Positions 6,890 to 15,345 of a stretch of 64,000 bases of DNA are shown one piece after another (position 1 is the first letter of the stretch; each line of letters opens with the position of its first letter). Origin of the DNA: Betaproteobacteria bacterium. GTDB lineage: Bacteria > Pseudomonadota > Gammaproteobacteria > Burkholderiales > Thiobacillaceae. Where the stretch lies: the NCBI GenBank assembly GCA_016873935.1, contig VGVT01000003.1:51949-115948 (forward strand), given 5' to 3'. The notes beneath the pieces were generated by a model. It worked only from the letters and a program-made list of their open reading frames with translations, did no database searches and was not told the DNA's origin. A program made the translations under genes and the position numbers.

Positions 6890-8368
6890 TCATCCCCGCC
6901 GCCAGGCGTGAAAGCGTTCCAGCCAGGCCAGCAGCCCCTGGGGGGCGTGGGCGCGCTTCCATTCCCCGGCGGCGTACTTGGCCGCTTCGCTCCAGGTGGG
7001 ATAGGGGTGGATGGTGCCCAAAATCTTGTTGAGCCCCAGGTTGTGCTTCATGGCCAGGGTGAATTCCGCCAGCAGTTCGCCGGCGTGCTCGCCGACGATG
7101 CTGACGCCCAGGATGCGGTCCTTGCCGGGCGGGGTGAGCACCTGGATGAAGCCCTGGGCGGCGCCGTCGGTGATGGCCCGGTCCAGGTCGGCCAGGTCGT
7201 AGCGGGTGATTTCATGGGCAATGCCTTTCGCCTGGGCCCCGGTTTCGTTGAGGCCCACCCGCGCCACTTCGGGGCGGGTGAAGGTGACGCGGGGCATGAC
7301 CCGGTAGTCCGCCTTGAACCGCCCGATGGGGCCGAGCATTCCGGAGAACAAGGCGTTCACCGCCGCGTACCAGGCCTGGTGGGCGGCGGCGTGGGTGAAC
7401 TGGTACGGCCCGGCCGCGTCGCCGCAGGCGTAGATGCTGGGGTGGCGGGTTTGCAGGGTTTCGTTGACCTCGATGGTGCCGGCGCGGGTGAGGCGTATGC
7501 CCAGTTCTTCCAGGCCGTAGCCCGCCACCCGCGCCTTGCGGCCGGTGGCGCAGAGCAGAACGTCGAAGGGGATGGCTTCCTCGCCATCCGGGCCGCCCAC
7601 GATCAGGCGCTGCGCCCCATCCTGGATCTCGCAGCGCAGGGGCTCCGCGCCCTTGCACACGCGCACGCCGTCGGCGGCCAGACCCTGTTCCACCCGCGCG
7701 ACGACATCGGCGTCTTCCCTGCCCAGCAGGCCGGAACGGGCCACCAGAGTGACCCGGCTGCCCAGCGCCGCGAAGGCCTGGGCCAGCTCGCAGCCGATGG
7801 GGCCGCCGCCGAGCACGGCCAGGCGCTCGGGCAGGGCGTCCAGGTCCCAGACCGTGTCCGAGGTGACGTGGCGCACGTGTTCGATGCCGGGGAGGGCCGG
7901 AATCACCGGCGCGGCGCCGGTGGCCAGGACGATGGCGCGGGCGGAGAGGCTGCGCCGGCCTTCGCCGGTGTCGATCTCCACCGTCCAGGGCGAGGTCAGG
8001 CGGGCATGGCCGCGGATCACCTCCACCCCGAGGGCGGTGTAGCGTTCCACCGAATCGTGGGGTTCCACCTGGCGGATCACCGCCCGCACCCGGTCCATCA
8101 CTGCGGCGAAATCGACCCGTGGCGGTTCGGTGTGGATGCCGAATTCCCCCGCCCGGCGCAGGTCAGCCAGCAAGCGGGCGGGGCGGATCAAGGCCTTGGA
8201 GGGCACGCAGCCGGTGTTGAGGCAGTCGCCGCCCATCTGGTGGCCCTCGATCAGGGTCACTTTGGCCTTCACGGCGGCGGCGATGTAGGCGGTGACCAGG
8301 CCGCCGGCCCCGGCGCCGATGACGATGAGGTTGCGGTCGTAGCGGCGGGGCTTGCGCAACGAGTTCAT
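6890..8368 (-). CDS. Mercuric-reductase-like FAD/NAD(P) disulfide oxidoreductase
   Basis: A 492-residue class I pyridine-nucleotide disulfide oxidoreductase. In order it shows the FAD-binding NLIVIGAGAGGLVTAYIAA, the redox-active CLNTGCVPSKAL (CX4C), the NAD(P)-binding LAVLGGGPIGCELAQAFAALG, the second FAD motif IYACGDAAGP, and the C-terminal dimer interface with HPYPTWSEAAKYAA. It lacks the NmerA heavy-metal domain and the C-terminal cysteine pair of true mercuric reductases, so Hg(II) reduction is unlikely. Its ATG overlaps the arsS stop (ATGA), so the two are translationally coupled. A fused or adjacent TVP38 membrane domain, common in this family, is absent here. Confidence 0.85.
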   Translation of the reverse strand: MNSLRKPRRYDRNLIVIGAGAGGLVTAYIAAAVKAKVTLIEGHQMGGDCLNTGCVPSKALIRPARLLADLRRAGEFGIHTEPPRVDFAAVMDRVRAVIRQVEPHDSVERYTALGVEVIRGHARLTSPWTVEIDTGEGRRSLSARAIVLATGAAPVIPALPGIEHVRHVTSDTVWDLDALPERLAVLGGGPIGCELAQAFAALGSRVTLVARSGLLGREDADVVARVEQGLAADGVRVCKGAEPLRCEIQDGAQRLIVGGPDGEEAIPFDVLLCATGRKARVAGYGLEELGIRLTRAGTIEVNETLQTRHPSIYACGDAAGPYQFTHAAAHQAWYAAVNALFSGMLGPIGRFKADYRVMPRVTFTRPEVARVGLNETGAQAKGIAHEITRYDLADLDRAITDGAAQGFIQVLTPPGKDRILGVSIVGEHAGELLAEFTLAMKHNLGLNKILGTIHPYPTWSEAAKYAAGEWKRAHAPQGLLAWLERFHAWRRG

Positions 8369-9402
8369 GCCAGCGCCCCGCCGCAACTGCTGCCCTGGCC
8401 GGCGGTGCAGCCGTAGCAGTGTTCCGCCACGCGGATGGCGGCATCGGCCGGGTCGACCTCCAGCAGGCCGGCCAGGGTGGCGTGACCCCTCATCGCCAGC
8501 CCCAGCATCTGATTGAAGTCGCAGTCGTACAGCCGGCCCTGCCAGTCCACGCTGATGAGTTCCCGGCACATCACGCCGGCCAGATTGGCGGGGTTGTGGC
8601 TGGATTTGAGCAGGACCATGTAGTCCTCGAAGCCGCCCTTCGACAGCAGCGTGCTGCCGAAACGCAGGATGGGCATGTTGGCGAGGGTGAGCAGGCGGTT
8701 GAAGACGATGCCGTGGCGTTCCAGCAATTCCCGCTTGTAGGCCGCTTCCAGCCCGGCCTGGGCAGGCGGCAGATGGGCGCCGCCGGGGTTGTAGACCAGG
8801 TTGAGGATTCGCTGCGCCCCCGGCTCGGGAAAATCGCCCGAGCCGCCCCCCGAGGGGGCCAAGTCGTTCTTGGGGCGGCCCGGCGAACGACTTGCCAGGC
8901 CGCCGCCGGCTTGCCCGTACCCCAGGGCATTGAGCCGTTTCAGCCCGGCGATGCTGCGGGCGTACACCCCCTTGCCGCGCTGCTTGTCGACGTTGTCTTC
9001 CAGGTAGCAAGGCAGGGAGGCCACCACTTCCACCTGCTGTTCAGCGAGGAATTCGGCCAGGTCCTCGTGGCCGGGCTCGGAGAGGATGGTGAGATTGCAG
9101 CGGTCGATGACCCTCACTCCCAGAGCGCGGGCCTCGGCCACCAGCCAGCGGAAACGCGAATGCAGTTCCGGCGCGCCGCCGGTGAGGTCCAGGGTTTCCA
9201 GCCGCCGCGCCGCCAGCACTTGCGGGATCAACTCCACCTGGGTGTCGTCCATCATTTCCGTGCGTTGGGGCCCGGCATTGACGTGGCAGTGCTGGCAACT
9301 CTGGTTGCAGCGATAGCCCAGATTGACCTGTAGCGTGGTCAGCCGGCCGCGCTTCAGGGCCGGGAAATCGGTGGGGCTCAGCAGGGGCAGGGTGTCGAGC
9401 AT
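8365..9402 (-). CDS. arsS: Radical SAM/Cys-rich protein ArsS-like
   Basis: A 345-residue protein with the radical SAM cluster motif CNQSCQHCH at about residues 33-41, then the SAM-binding LDLTGGAPELH. The C-terminal part has the extra cysteines of the TIGR04167/ArsS family (MCRELISVDWQGRLYDCDFN and HCYGCTAGQGSSCGG). Family members act in arsenosugar synthesis, attaching deoxyadenosyl to arsenic; without an ArsM methyltransferase in view that role is an inference. An extra stretch of about 35 residues at about residues 160-195, rich in Gly and Pro, interrupts the usual sequence before LNLVYNPGGAHLPP; its DNA is a palindromic repeat kept in frame. First gene of a two-gene unit with the flavoprotein. 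Confidence 0.85.
   Translation of the reverse strand: MLDTLPLLSPTDFPALKRGRLTTLQVNLGYRCNQSCQHCHVNAGPQRTEMMDDTQVELIPQVLAARRLETLDLTGGAPELHSRFRWLVAEARALGVRVIDRCNLTILSEPGHEDLAEFLAEQQVEVVASLPCYLEDNVDKQRGKGVYARSIAGLKRLNALGYGQAGGGLASRSPGRPKNDLAPSGGGSGDFPEPGAQRILNLVYNPGGAHLPPAQAGLEAAYKRELLERHGIVFNRLLTLANMPILRFGSTLLSKGGFEDYMVLLKSSHNPANLAGVMCRELISVDWQGRLYDCDFNQMLGLAMRGHATLAGLLEVDPADAAIRVAEHCYGCTAGQGSSCGGALA
8824..8893. repeat. Palindromic repeat inserted in frame in arsS
   Basis: Two inverted repeats lie side by side: CTCGGG/CCCGAG at 8824-8842 and AAGTCGTTC/GAACGACTT at 8861-8893. The segment encodes a Gly/Pro/Ser-rich stretch (NDLAPSGGGSGDFPEP) that breaks the conserved ArsS fold region. The reading frame is preserved. 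Confidence 0.65.
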
Positions 9403-9731
9403 GGGCTGGGGGCGGGTGCGGGATGCGGAATGTTACCGGCCGATCGCTCCAGGTGTGTGGGTCCTGCCTATGGCCCGGCGCGGCGGAAGGAGGTTCCCCG
9501 CCCGTCTGGTACGGATCGGCCGGCGTTCTGGTTGTCCTGGCCCATGGCGTGGCGCCGGGCTCATTTCTAGCATTGCCTTTCCGCCAACATGGCCCGAACC
9601 TTGCCTTCCTGGTTGCGCCCAGGCCGGGGGATGATGCAAGTGGGTGCCCTCACCCGCCGCTGCGCATCGGCTTCTCCCGGTGGGGTAGATCAAGCAAACC
9701 TTTCGCTCTCAGGACAGGATGGAGTCACACG
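9403..9731. other. Intergenic region upstream of exbB
   Basis: The 329 bases between divergent arsS and exbB hold no convincing gene. A frame continuous with exbB runs through part of it, but it encodes unconserved Gly/Pro/Arg-rich sequence. GGAG at 9721-9724, seven bases before the exbB ATG, is a good ribosome-binding site. No clear Fur box or promoter could be named by eye. Confidence 0.5.
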
Positions 9732-10400
9732 ATGCAAGACCTGCAGGCCGCAATTGAAGTGCTCAAACACGGCGGCGCCATCATTTATCCGCTGCTGGCG
9801 CTGGCCCTGGCCGCCCTGGTGGTGATGCTGGACAAGGCGCTCGTCTACCGCCGTCATGCCCGGCTGCCGGAGGCCCTGCGGCAGCTGGTGGAGACCTACG
9901 GCTTCGACTGGGCGGAGCTGGACCGGCAGCTTGCCAAGCTGGGGCCACGCAACTACTTCAGCCGCTTTTTCCGGGTGATCATGGACAACCGCAGCAAGCC
10001 TGACTGGTGGGTGGAATCCCGCGCCGGGGACGAGGCCCAGCAGATCGAGAAGGCGCTGGGGCGGGGCATGTGGGTGCTGGACACGGTGGTGACCGCCGCG
10101 CCCCTGCTGGGCCTGTTGGGCACCATCTTCGGCATGATGCAGTCCTTCCAGCTCATCGGTCCGGACGGCCTGGTCAACCCGGGTGGCGTCACCGCCGGGG
10201 TGGCCGAGGCCCTCATCGCCACGGCGGTGGGCCTGCTCATCGCCCTGGTCGCCCTGTTCGGTTTCAACTATCTGACCCGTTTGCAGGCCCAGACCCTGGA
10301 CGAGATGGAGCGCCTGGGCACCCGCCTGGTCGACCACATCCGTCTGGATGCCCAGGAAGCCGGGGCGGCTGACGACACTGCGCGTCATGAAGCTGCGTAG
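9732..10400 (+). CDS. exbB: ExbB/TolQ/MotA-family proton channel protein
   Basis: A 222-residue inner-membrane protein with three membrane segments: about residues 16-36, 120-145 (VVTAAPLLGLLGTIFGMMQSF) and 155-185 (ALIATAVGLLIALVALFGFNYL). The two later segments carry the conserved TAAPLLGLLGT and GVAEALIATA motifs of ExbB. With ExbD it uses the proton gradient to energise TonB for uptake across the outer membrane. The start at 9732 has GGAG seven bases upstream. It overlaps exbD by 14 bases. Confidence 0.92.
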   Translation: MQDLQAAIEVLKHGGAIIYPLLALALAALVVMLDKALVYRRHARLPEALRQLVETYGFDWAELDRQLAKLGPRNYFSRFFRVIMDNRSKPDWWVESRAGDEAQQIEKALGRGMWVLDTVVTAAPLLGLLGTIFGMMQSFQLIGPDGLVNPGGVTAGVAEALIATAVGLLIALVALFGFNYLTRLQAQTLDEMERLGTRLVDHIRLDAQEAGAADDTARHEAA

Positions 10401-10791
10401 AAGCCGCCAGCCCAAGCGGGGCCGCATCGAGATCATCCCGATGATCGACGTGATGTTCTTCCTGCTCGCCACCTTCATGCTGGCGTCGCTGACCCTGCAG
10501 CATTTGAACGCCGTGCAGGTCAACCTGCCGCGGGGGGCGACTTCGCCCATGGATAAGAAACCGCCGGTCACCCTGACGGTGACCCCTGAAGGCCGGCTGT
10601 TCCTGGACAAGGCGCCGGTCACCCTGGAGTCCCTGGCCCCCACCCTGAAGACGCTGCTGAACCCCGCCGACCCCAGCGTCATCATCGCCGCCGACGACGC
10701 GGCCACCAACGGCGTCATCGTCCAGGCCATGATCCGGGCCCGGGAGGCGGGCGCCAAGCACTTCCTCATCGCCGTCCAGCATGGCCAGTAA
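10387..10791 (+). CDS. exbD: ExbD/TolR-family protein
   Basis: A 134-residue protein with a short basic cytoplasmic start (MKLRRSRQPKRGRIEIIPMI), a single membrane helix DVMFFLLATFMLASL that includes the essential Asp, and a periplasmic domain (VNLPRGATSP...PVTLTVTPEGRLFLDK...VIIAADD). This is the standard ExbD layout. The start lies inside exbB and the end lies inside tonB, so the three genes form one tightly coupled operon. Confidence 0.92.
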   Translation: MKLRRSRQPKRGRIEIIPMIDVMFFLLATFMLASLTLQHLNAVQVNLPRGATSPMDKKPPVTLTVTPEGRLFLDKAPVTLESLAPTLKTLLNPADPSVIIAADDAATNGVIVQAMIRAREAGAKHFLIAVQHGQ

Positions 10792-11635
10792 GGGCCATGC
10801 CGCCGGTTTCGACTGGCGCCTGGACAGCCCCTGGCGGCGCCTGCCCATCACCCTGCCCGGCGCGGTGCTCGTCGGCTTGCTGGGCCTCTGGGTTGGAGGG
10901 GGACTCATGCCAGGGGATGCGCCCGCGCCCGGCCCGGAAGAACTCAGCCTCGATGCCGAGCTGATCGAGCTGCCGCTCCCGCCACCGGAGGTCACCGAGA
11001 AAGCCCGGCGCGAACCCCAGCCGCCCCGGGATGAACCCCAGCCCGAGCCAGCGCCGGCCGAGGTGCCGAAGACACCCGCTACGCTGGAGGCGCCGCCCGC
11101 CCCCAGCGCGGAGGATTGGCAGCTGGCTTCCACCTACACACTCAAGAACAGCAAGCGCTATCGCAACGCCTGGGGTCAGCAGGTGCGCAGCATGATGGGT
11201 ACGGCAGTGGAAGGCCCGGACCAGGGCCAGGTCCGCTTCCGCATCAGCATCCATCCGGACGGCAGCCTGGCCCAGGCGGAGGAACTCTGGTCCACCTCGG
11301 CGAAGGCCTCGGAACTGGCGCGCAAGGCCATCCAGGCCATGCCCCGCCTGCCGCCGACGCCCACCGGCAAGCCCCTGGTATTCGAGAAGACCCTCTCGTT
11401 CCTGCCCTACGAGACGGGGTGGCCGCCGTCCTATCGCTACGATTGCCTGCCCGACCCGCCCGTCTTCAAGAACCCGTTTGCCTGGAATGGCAGCGGCCCG
11501 CAGCCGGCGACGCCGCCCACCCCGCAACGCGAGGAGCGCGCCGAGGACTGTCACCCCAGCGACGTGGAAGCCACATTCGAGGAAGAGGACAGCGAGTTGA
11601 AACGTCAGATGGAGCGCAACCGCTGGGGCACATGA
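10781..11635 (+). CDS. tonB: TonB-family energy transducer
   Basis: A 284-residue protein. An N-terminal membrane anchor (ITLPGAVLVGLLGLWVGGGL, about residues 23-42) is followed by a Pro/Glu-rich spacer (about 55-110) and a TonB C-terminal domain (about 140-210) with VRFRISIHPDGSLAQAEELWST and ELARKAIQAMPRLPP. Beyond the usual end it has about 70 extra charged residues, including DCHPSDVEATFEEEDSELKR. The spacer contacts the periplasm and the C-terminal domain should pull on TonB-dependent receptors. No receptor gene is adjacent, so the substrate is unknown. Confidence 0.88.
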   Translation: MASKGHAAGFDWRLDSPWRRLPITLPGAVLVGLLGLWVGGGLMPGDAPAPGPEELSLDAELIELPLPPPEVTEKARREPQPPRDEPQPEPAPAEVPKTPATLEAPPAPSAEDWQLASTYTLKNSKRYRNAWGQQVRSMMGTAVEGPDQGQVRFRISIHPDGSLAQAEELWSTSAKASELARKAIQAMPRLPPTPTGKPLVFEKTLSFLPYETGWPPSYRYDCLPDPPVFKNPFAWNGSGPQPATPPTPQREERAEDCHPSDVEATFEEEDSELKRQMERNRWGT

Positions 11636-11736
11636 GGCAGGTTCGCATCGAGCGCCGTTCCGGGCAGGGTGAAGCGGCGGCCCGCAATCCGGCGCTGCGT
11701 CTGACCCTGGTCGTGAGGCTGGCGCTTGCGGCCCGG

Positions 11737-12945
11737 CTACCGGGTCGGTGATTCCGGCGTGTTGCGGAAGGACGCCAGCAGGGCCAGGTCGTAGGCGATC
11801 TTCAGCACCCCGCCCGCCACCAGCGGCGCGGCGAGCCAGCCCGAAGCGAGCAGCGCGCCGCCCAGCGTGGGGCTCAAAGCCGCGGCGAGGCTGCGGGGCA
11901 CGGCGGTGAAGCTCGCCGCCGCGGCGCGTTCCGGCGGCGTCACCAGCGCCATGACCAGGGCCGAGCGCGTGGGCACGTCCATCTGCGAGAGCAGGGCGCG
12001 CAGCAGCAGGAAGGCCAGTGCCCAGGGCAGGCTTGGCGCCAGCGCCGCAAGGATCAGGAAGATGTTGGCCGGAACGTGGGTGAACACCATGGTGCGTACC
12101 AGGCCGATGCGCCGCGCCACCCACGGCGCCGCCAACTGCGAGAAGGCGGCGAGCAGCCCGGCCCAGAAGAAGAAGTAACCGGCGGCGGCGAGCGAGAGCT
12201 CGAAGCGCTGGAACAGCCATAGGGCCAGCAGCGCGTTCAGAACCAGCCCGCCGGCGAAGGCGTCGATGGAGAACAGCGCCGCGAGGCGGATGACGACACC
12301 GCGCGAGGCCCCCAGCGGCGCGGGCGGTGCCGGCTGCATATGAGGGGGTGGCTCGGGCAGGCGCCGGTACAGCAGCCACACCACCGCGCCCGTAAGGGCG
12401 TAGATCAGGAACATCACGCGCAAGGCGTCGAGCCTGGCCCAGCCCAGGTTCACCAGCACATCAGGCAGGCCCGTCGCCAGGGCGCCGAACGCCGCGAACA
12501 ACGCCCCTGCAAGGGTGTAGCGGGCGAACAGGCGGGTGCGGGCATCGCCCTGGGCCGCCTCCGCCAGACGCGCGTGCTCCAGCGGCAGGAAGACGCTGAC
12601 GTCGCCGGAACTGGGGTTGAGCGTGCCAACGAAGGCCACCAGCAGCAGCGGCCAGAACGAGGAAAGTCCGGCGAACGCCAGGCCGGTGGCGGTCATGAGC
12701 AGGGCCGCGCCCAGCAGCAGGGGGCGGTGATGGAAGCGGTGGCCGTGGCTGCCCAGCAATAAGGTGAGCAGGGCGGAACCCAGCAGGGTGGCGGCGCTGA
12801 GCACGCCCACCTCGAACGCGCCCAATCCCAGCGCCAGCAGGTAGGCGGGCAGCAGGACGCAGATGAAACCATCGACGAAGGCCCGCAGGGCGCGGGCGAT
12901 CAGAAGCGGGCGGGCCTCGGGGGCGACGCCATCCGGCAGGATCAT
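11737..12945 (-). CDS. MFS transporter, chromate-operon associated
   Basis: A 402-residue protein with about twelve membrane helices. The first loop carries the MFS-like sequence LLLGSHGHRFHHRPLLL and a second-half counterpart reads WVARRIGLVRTMVF. It is the last gene of the leftward chr operon. Its ATG (12943-12945) overlaps the stop of the preceding ChrB-domain gene as ATGA, which fixes the start and indicates coupling. MFS exporters often end chr operons, where they may expel oxyanions or products of chromate stress; the substrate is an inference. Confidence 0.85.
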   Translation of the reverse strand: MILPDGVAPEARPLLIARALRAFVDGFICVLLPAYLLALGLGAFEVGVLSAATLLGSALLTLLLGSHGHRFHHRPLLLGAALLMTATGLAFAGLSSFWPLLLVAFVGTLNPSSGDVSVFLPLEHARLAEAAQGDARTRLFARYTLAGALFAAFGALATGLPDVLVNLGWARLDALRVMFLIYALTGAVVWLLYRRLPEPPPHMQPAPPAPLGASRGVVIRLAALFSIDAFAGGLVLNALLALWLFQRFELSLAAAGYFFFWAGLLAAFSQLAAPWVARRIGLVRTMVFTHVPANIFLILAALAPSLPWALAFLLLRALLSQMDVPTRSALVMALVTPPERAAAASFTAVPRSLAAALSPTLGGALLASGWLAAPLVAGGVLKIAYDLALLASFRNTPESPTR

Positions 12946-13397
12946 TTCATGCCCAACAGCCGGCCCAATTTCTGCAAGGGTGTGTCGGCGCACCAGGCAT
13001 AGAGGGCGTCGTAGATCACCATGCCGTGCTTCAGCATTTCATGGTCGTCCTCGAAGTTGAGGGACAGACCCTTGGAGATGGCCAGCAAACCGGCGGCCTC
13101 CTTGGCCAGGTGGGGCGCGTCGCAATCCGCGCCGCGCACGATCAGGGCCAGTTTGTGCAGGGCGGGGTCGGTGAGGTGGTGGCGCTCGATGAAGGCGTCG
13201 AAGCTGCACTTCTCGCCGTGGTGGCCATAGTCCACGCCGGGGACGTCATAGGGCGTGGCGCCGGTTTCCGCCGCCACCTTGAGCACGTCGCCGCCCGGCA
13301 CGTAGAGGAACTCCGGTTCAGGGTCGATGAAGCGGGCGATCAGCCAGGGGCAGGCGATGCGGTCGATCTTGGGGCGTTCGCGGGTCACCCATTTCAT
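12942..13397 (-). CDS. ChrB C-terminal-domain protein (chromate resistance)
   Basis: A 151-residue protein starting MKWVTRERPKIDRIACPWLIARFIDPEPEF, the core signature of the ChrB C-terminal domain (PF09828 type). It has the conserved VDYGHHGEKCSFDAFIERH and LIVRGADCDAPHLAKEAAG with His and Cys residues that could bind metal. It corresponds to the second half only of the full ChrB encoded at the head of the operon. It may be the sensor or effector domain acting without the DNA-binding part. The start has GGAG upstream in the 35-base gap after the methyltransferase gene. Confidence 0.88.
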   Translation of the reverse strand: MKWVTRERPKIDRIACPWLIARFIDPEPEFLYVPGGDVLKVAAETGATPYDVPGVDYGHHGEKCSFDAFIERHHLTDPALHKLALIVRGADCDAPHLAKEAAGLLAISKGLSLNFEDDHEMLKHGMVIYDALYAWCADTPLQKLGRLLGMK

Positions 13398-13432
13398 TTG
13401 ACGTGCTCCTTGGGGTGCCGGCCTCGCCCGGA

Positions 13433-14053
13433 TCAGGCGTTGCGCCGGCAAAAACAATAGACGAATTCCTGGTCCTTGCCCGCCGGCGTGGCATGCAGCT
13501 CGGTACGGTGCGAGACCAGTTCGTAACCGGCACCGAATTCGCCGTGCAGGGTTTCCGGCGCATAGCGGCAGACGTCGAGGTTGGAGCATTGCGTGGGCCC
13601 GTTGGGGCCGAAGGTGGCGACGATGACGAAACCACCCGGACGCACCGCGCGCCAGACCTGGGCCACATAGCGGCGGCGATCCTCTTCGCGGGTGAGGAAA
13701 TGGAACACCGCGCGGTCGTGCCAGATGTCGAAGCCGGATTCCGGCAGATCAACGGTGGTCACGTCGCCGACTCTCCAATCCACCAGGCCGGCCCGTTCGC
13801 CCAGCCGCGCCTTGCTTAACGCCAGAGGCGGCGCGGCGATGTCGAGAACGGTGAGGTGGCGGTAACCGGCCTCGATCAGGTTATCGGCCAGCACCGAGGC
13901 GCCGGCGCCGACGTCGATGATGCGCGCCGCTTCCGGCGCCAGACCGGTTTGGCGGATGAGGGCGAGCGACAGATCGGCCTGGGCCTGGTACCAGCTCACC
14001 CGGTCGATCGCTTTGCCGCGATAGACGTTTTCCCAGTGCTCGGCATTACTCAT
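13433..14053 (-). CDS. SAM-dependent methyltransferase, chromate-operon associated
   Basis: A 206-residue class I methyltransferase. The opening HWENVYRGKAIDRVSWYQ is typical of methyltransferases found in chr and metal-resistance operons. SAM-binding motif I is ARIIDVGAGASVLADNL, and motif II/III regions are LTVLDIAAPPL and WRVGDVTTVDLP. HDRAVFHFL and PGGFVIVATFGPNGP follow. The substrate is unknown; thiopurine- or metalloid-type methyl acceptors are possible. It sits between the rhodanese and the ChrB-domain gene on the same strand. Confidence 0.85.
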   Translation of the reverse strand: MSNAEHWENVYRGKAIDRVSWYQAQADLSLALIRQTGLAPEAARIIDVGAGASVLADNLIEAGYRHLTVLDIAAPPLALSKARLGERAGLVDWRVGDVTTVDLPESGFDIWHDRAVFHFLTREEDRRRYVAQVWRAVRPGGFVIVATFGPNGPTQCSNLDVCRYAPETLHGEFGAGYELVSHRTELHATPAGKDQEFVYCFCRRNA

Positions 14054-14106
14054 CTCGGTCTCCCGGCGGTAGGCTGCAACACCGGCAAATGATACGAGCG
14101 ATGGCC

Positions 14107-14421
14107 TTACTTCGCCGTCACCGCGCCGCCGGCAGCCTTCCAGCCTTCGATGCCGCCCTCGATGAAGCGGGCGTTCAGACCCTTGGCCTGCAACGCATCG
14201 ACCACGCTGTTGGAGACGCCGCCCCCGCGCACGCAGTAGAGGACGATGTCCTGATCCTTCGGCAGTTCATCCGCCCAGACGCCGATTTGCGTCGGGTCTT
14301 TCCAGTTGGCACCCGCCAGTTGCTCGCTGGAAGCCGCAAGGTCATCGTCGCGGCGCACGTCGAGGATGAACTTGCCGGCGAACTCGGCTTGCAGGGTGGC
14401 GGGGTTGATGGTGCGGTCCAT
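14107..14421 (-). CDS. Single-domain rhodanese (sulfurtransferase)
   Basis: A 104-residue rhodanese-like protein starting MDRTINPATLQAEFAGKF. It contains FILDVRRDDD and the active-site loop YCVRGGGVS, where the cysteine would carry persulfide. EGGIEGWKAAGG closes the fold. It follows the superoxide dismutase gene with a 2-base gap. Rhodanese genes (chrE) occur in characterised chromate operons, which supports a role in thiol repair or chromium-glutathione chemistry. Confidence 0.88.
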   Translation of the reverse strand: MDRTINPATLQAEFAGKFILDVRRDDDLAASSEQLAGANWKDPTQIGVWADELPKDQDIVLYCVRGGGVSNSVVDALQAKGLNARFIEGGIEGWKAAGGAVTAK

Positions 14422-14423
14422 GT

Positions 14424-15017
14424 TCAGGCTCCAATTCTGGTGAAGGACGCTTCGGCGGCGGTCCAGGACAGGTTGTTCATGAAGGCGTCCACATAGGCGC
14501 CGGCCTTGGCGCCGAAGTCCATGTGATAGCTGTGTTCGTACATGTCCAGGGCGACGAGCGGCGTCGCCCCGGCCAGGTTGTGGGCGTGGTCGGCGGCCCA
14601 GACATTGACCAGACGATTGCGGCGCGGGCTCCACACCAGCAGGGTCCAGCCGGAACCACCGCCTTGCGCCTTGCCCATGGCGGTGAATTCGGCGCGCCAG
14701 GCATCCAGCGAACCGAAGTCGCGCTCGATGGCCGCCTTCAATGCGCCGGCCGGGTCGCCACCCGCACCGCCCAGGCTGTCGAAATACACCTCGTGCAGGA
14801 TCATGGAGCCGGCAGCGATCATCTCTTCGCGCTTGAAACCATTGATCTCGAACACCGGCGCACTGGTCCACTGCAGCTCGGCCAGACGCTGCTCGATGGC
14901 GTTGAGGCGCTTCACCGCGCCGCCGTAGTTGTTCTCCCAATGGCTGACGATCAACTTCTCGGACAGGCCGTTGAGCCTGGCAGGGTCGCAGGGCAGGGGT
15001 TTCAGTTCGTAAGGCAT
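14424..15017 (-). CDS. chrC: Fe/Mn superoxide dismutase (ChrC-like)
   Basis: A 197-residue superoxide dismutase. Metal ligands are visible in VSHWENNYGGAV, MILHEVYFDSLGG and LDMYEHSYHMDFG (His, His, Asp, His). GGGSGWTLLVWSPRRNRLVN matches the central conserved block. Iron-type SODs named ChrC sit in chr operons and remove superoxide formed during Cr(VI) reduction. The ATG at 15017 (MPYELKPL) has AAGGAG about 11 bases upstream; a TTG nine bases earlier is a weaker alternative. Confidence 0.9.
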   Translation of the reverse strand: MPYELKPLPCDPARLNGLSEKLIVSHWENNYGGAVKRLNAIEQRLAELQWTSAPVFEINGFKREEMIAAGSMILHEVYFDSLGGAGGDPAGALKAAIERDFGSLDAWRAEFTAMGKAQGGGSGWTLLVWSPRRNRLVNVWAADHAHNLAGATPLVALDMYEHSYHMDFGAKAGAYVDAFMNNLSWTAAEASFTRIGA

Positions 15018-15022
15018 ATGGA

Positions 15023-15328
15023 TCAAGACTCCTTGTTGGGGGTGGCGGCTTGGTAGGCCCGAAAGCCGCCGGCGATGGAAAACACCTGGGTGTAGCCCAG
15101 GTTTTGCAGGGTGTCGGCGCCGATGCCGCCCCGGTTGCCGCCGTTGCAGTAGGTGATGACCGGGGCGTTCTTGTCCGGCAAAGCCTCGGCGATGCGTTGT
15201 GCGAGATGCTCCAGAGGCGGGTTCAGCGCACCCGGCACATGGCCCTTGGCGTGTTCCTCCGGATCGCGCACGTCGATGACCAGGGTGCCGGCGGCGCGTT
15301 TGAGAAATTCGGGATCGTGATGGTCCAT
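15023..15328 (-). CDS. Single-domain rhodanese, second copy in the chr operon
   Basis: A 101-residue rhodanese starting MDHHDPEFLKRAAGTLVIDV. It has the active-site loop YCNGGNRGGIGA, a classical crotonase-free rhodanese loop with the catalytic Cys, and the C-terminal IAGGFRAYQAA. It lies between chrA and the superoxide dismutase gene. It differs clearly in sequence from the other rhodanese of the operon, so the two are not a recent duplication. Confidence 0.88.
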   Translation of the reverse strand: MDHHDPEFLKRAAGTLVIDVRDPEEHAKGHVPGALNPPLEHLAQRIAEALPDKNAPVITYCNGGNRGGIGADTLQNLGYTQVFSIAGGFRAYQAATPNKES

Positions 15329-15345
15329 GAGGATTCCTTGCCGGA

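Noticed and set aside
6890..9010. Mercuric reductase MerA fused to an N-terminal region
   Set aside because: The extra N-terminal codons come from an overlapping frame of arsS. The enzyme has no NmerA domain or C-terminal cysteine pair, and no other mer gene is near.
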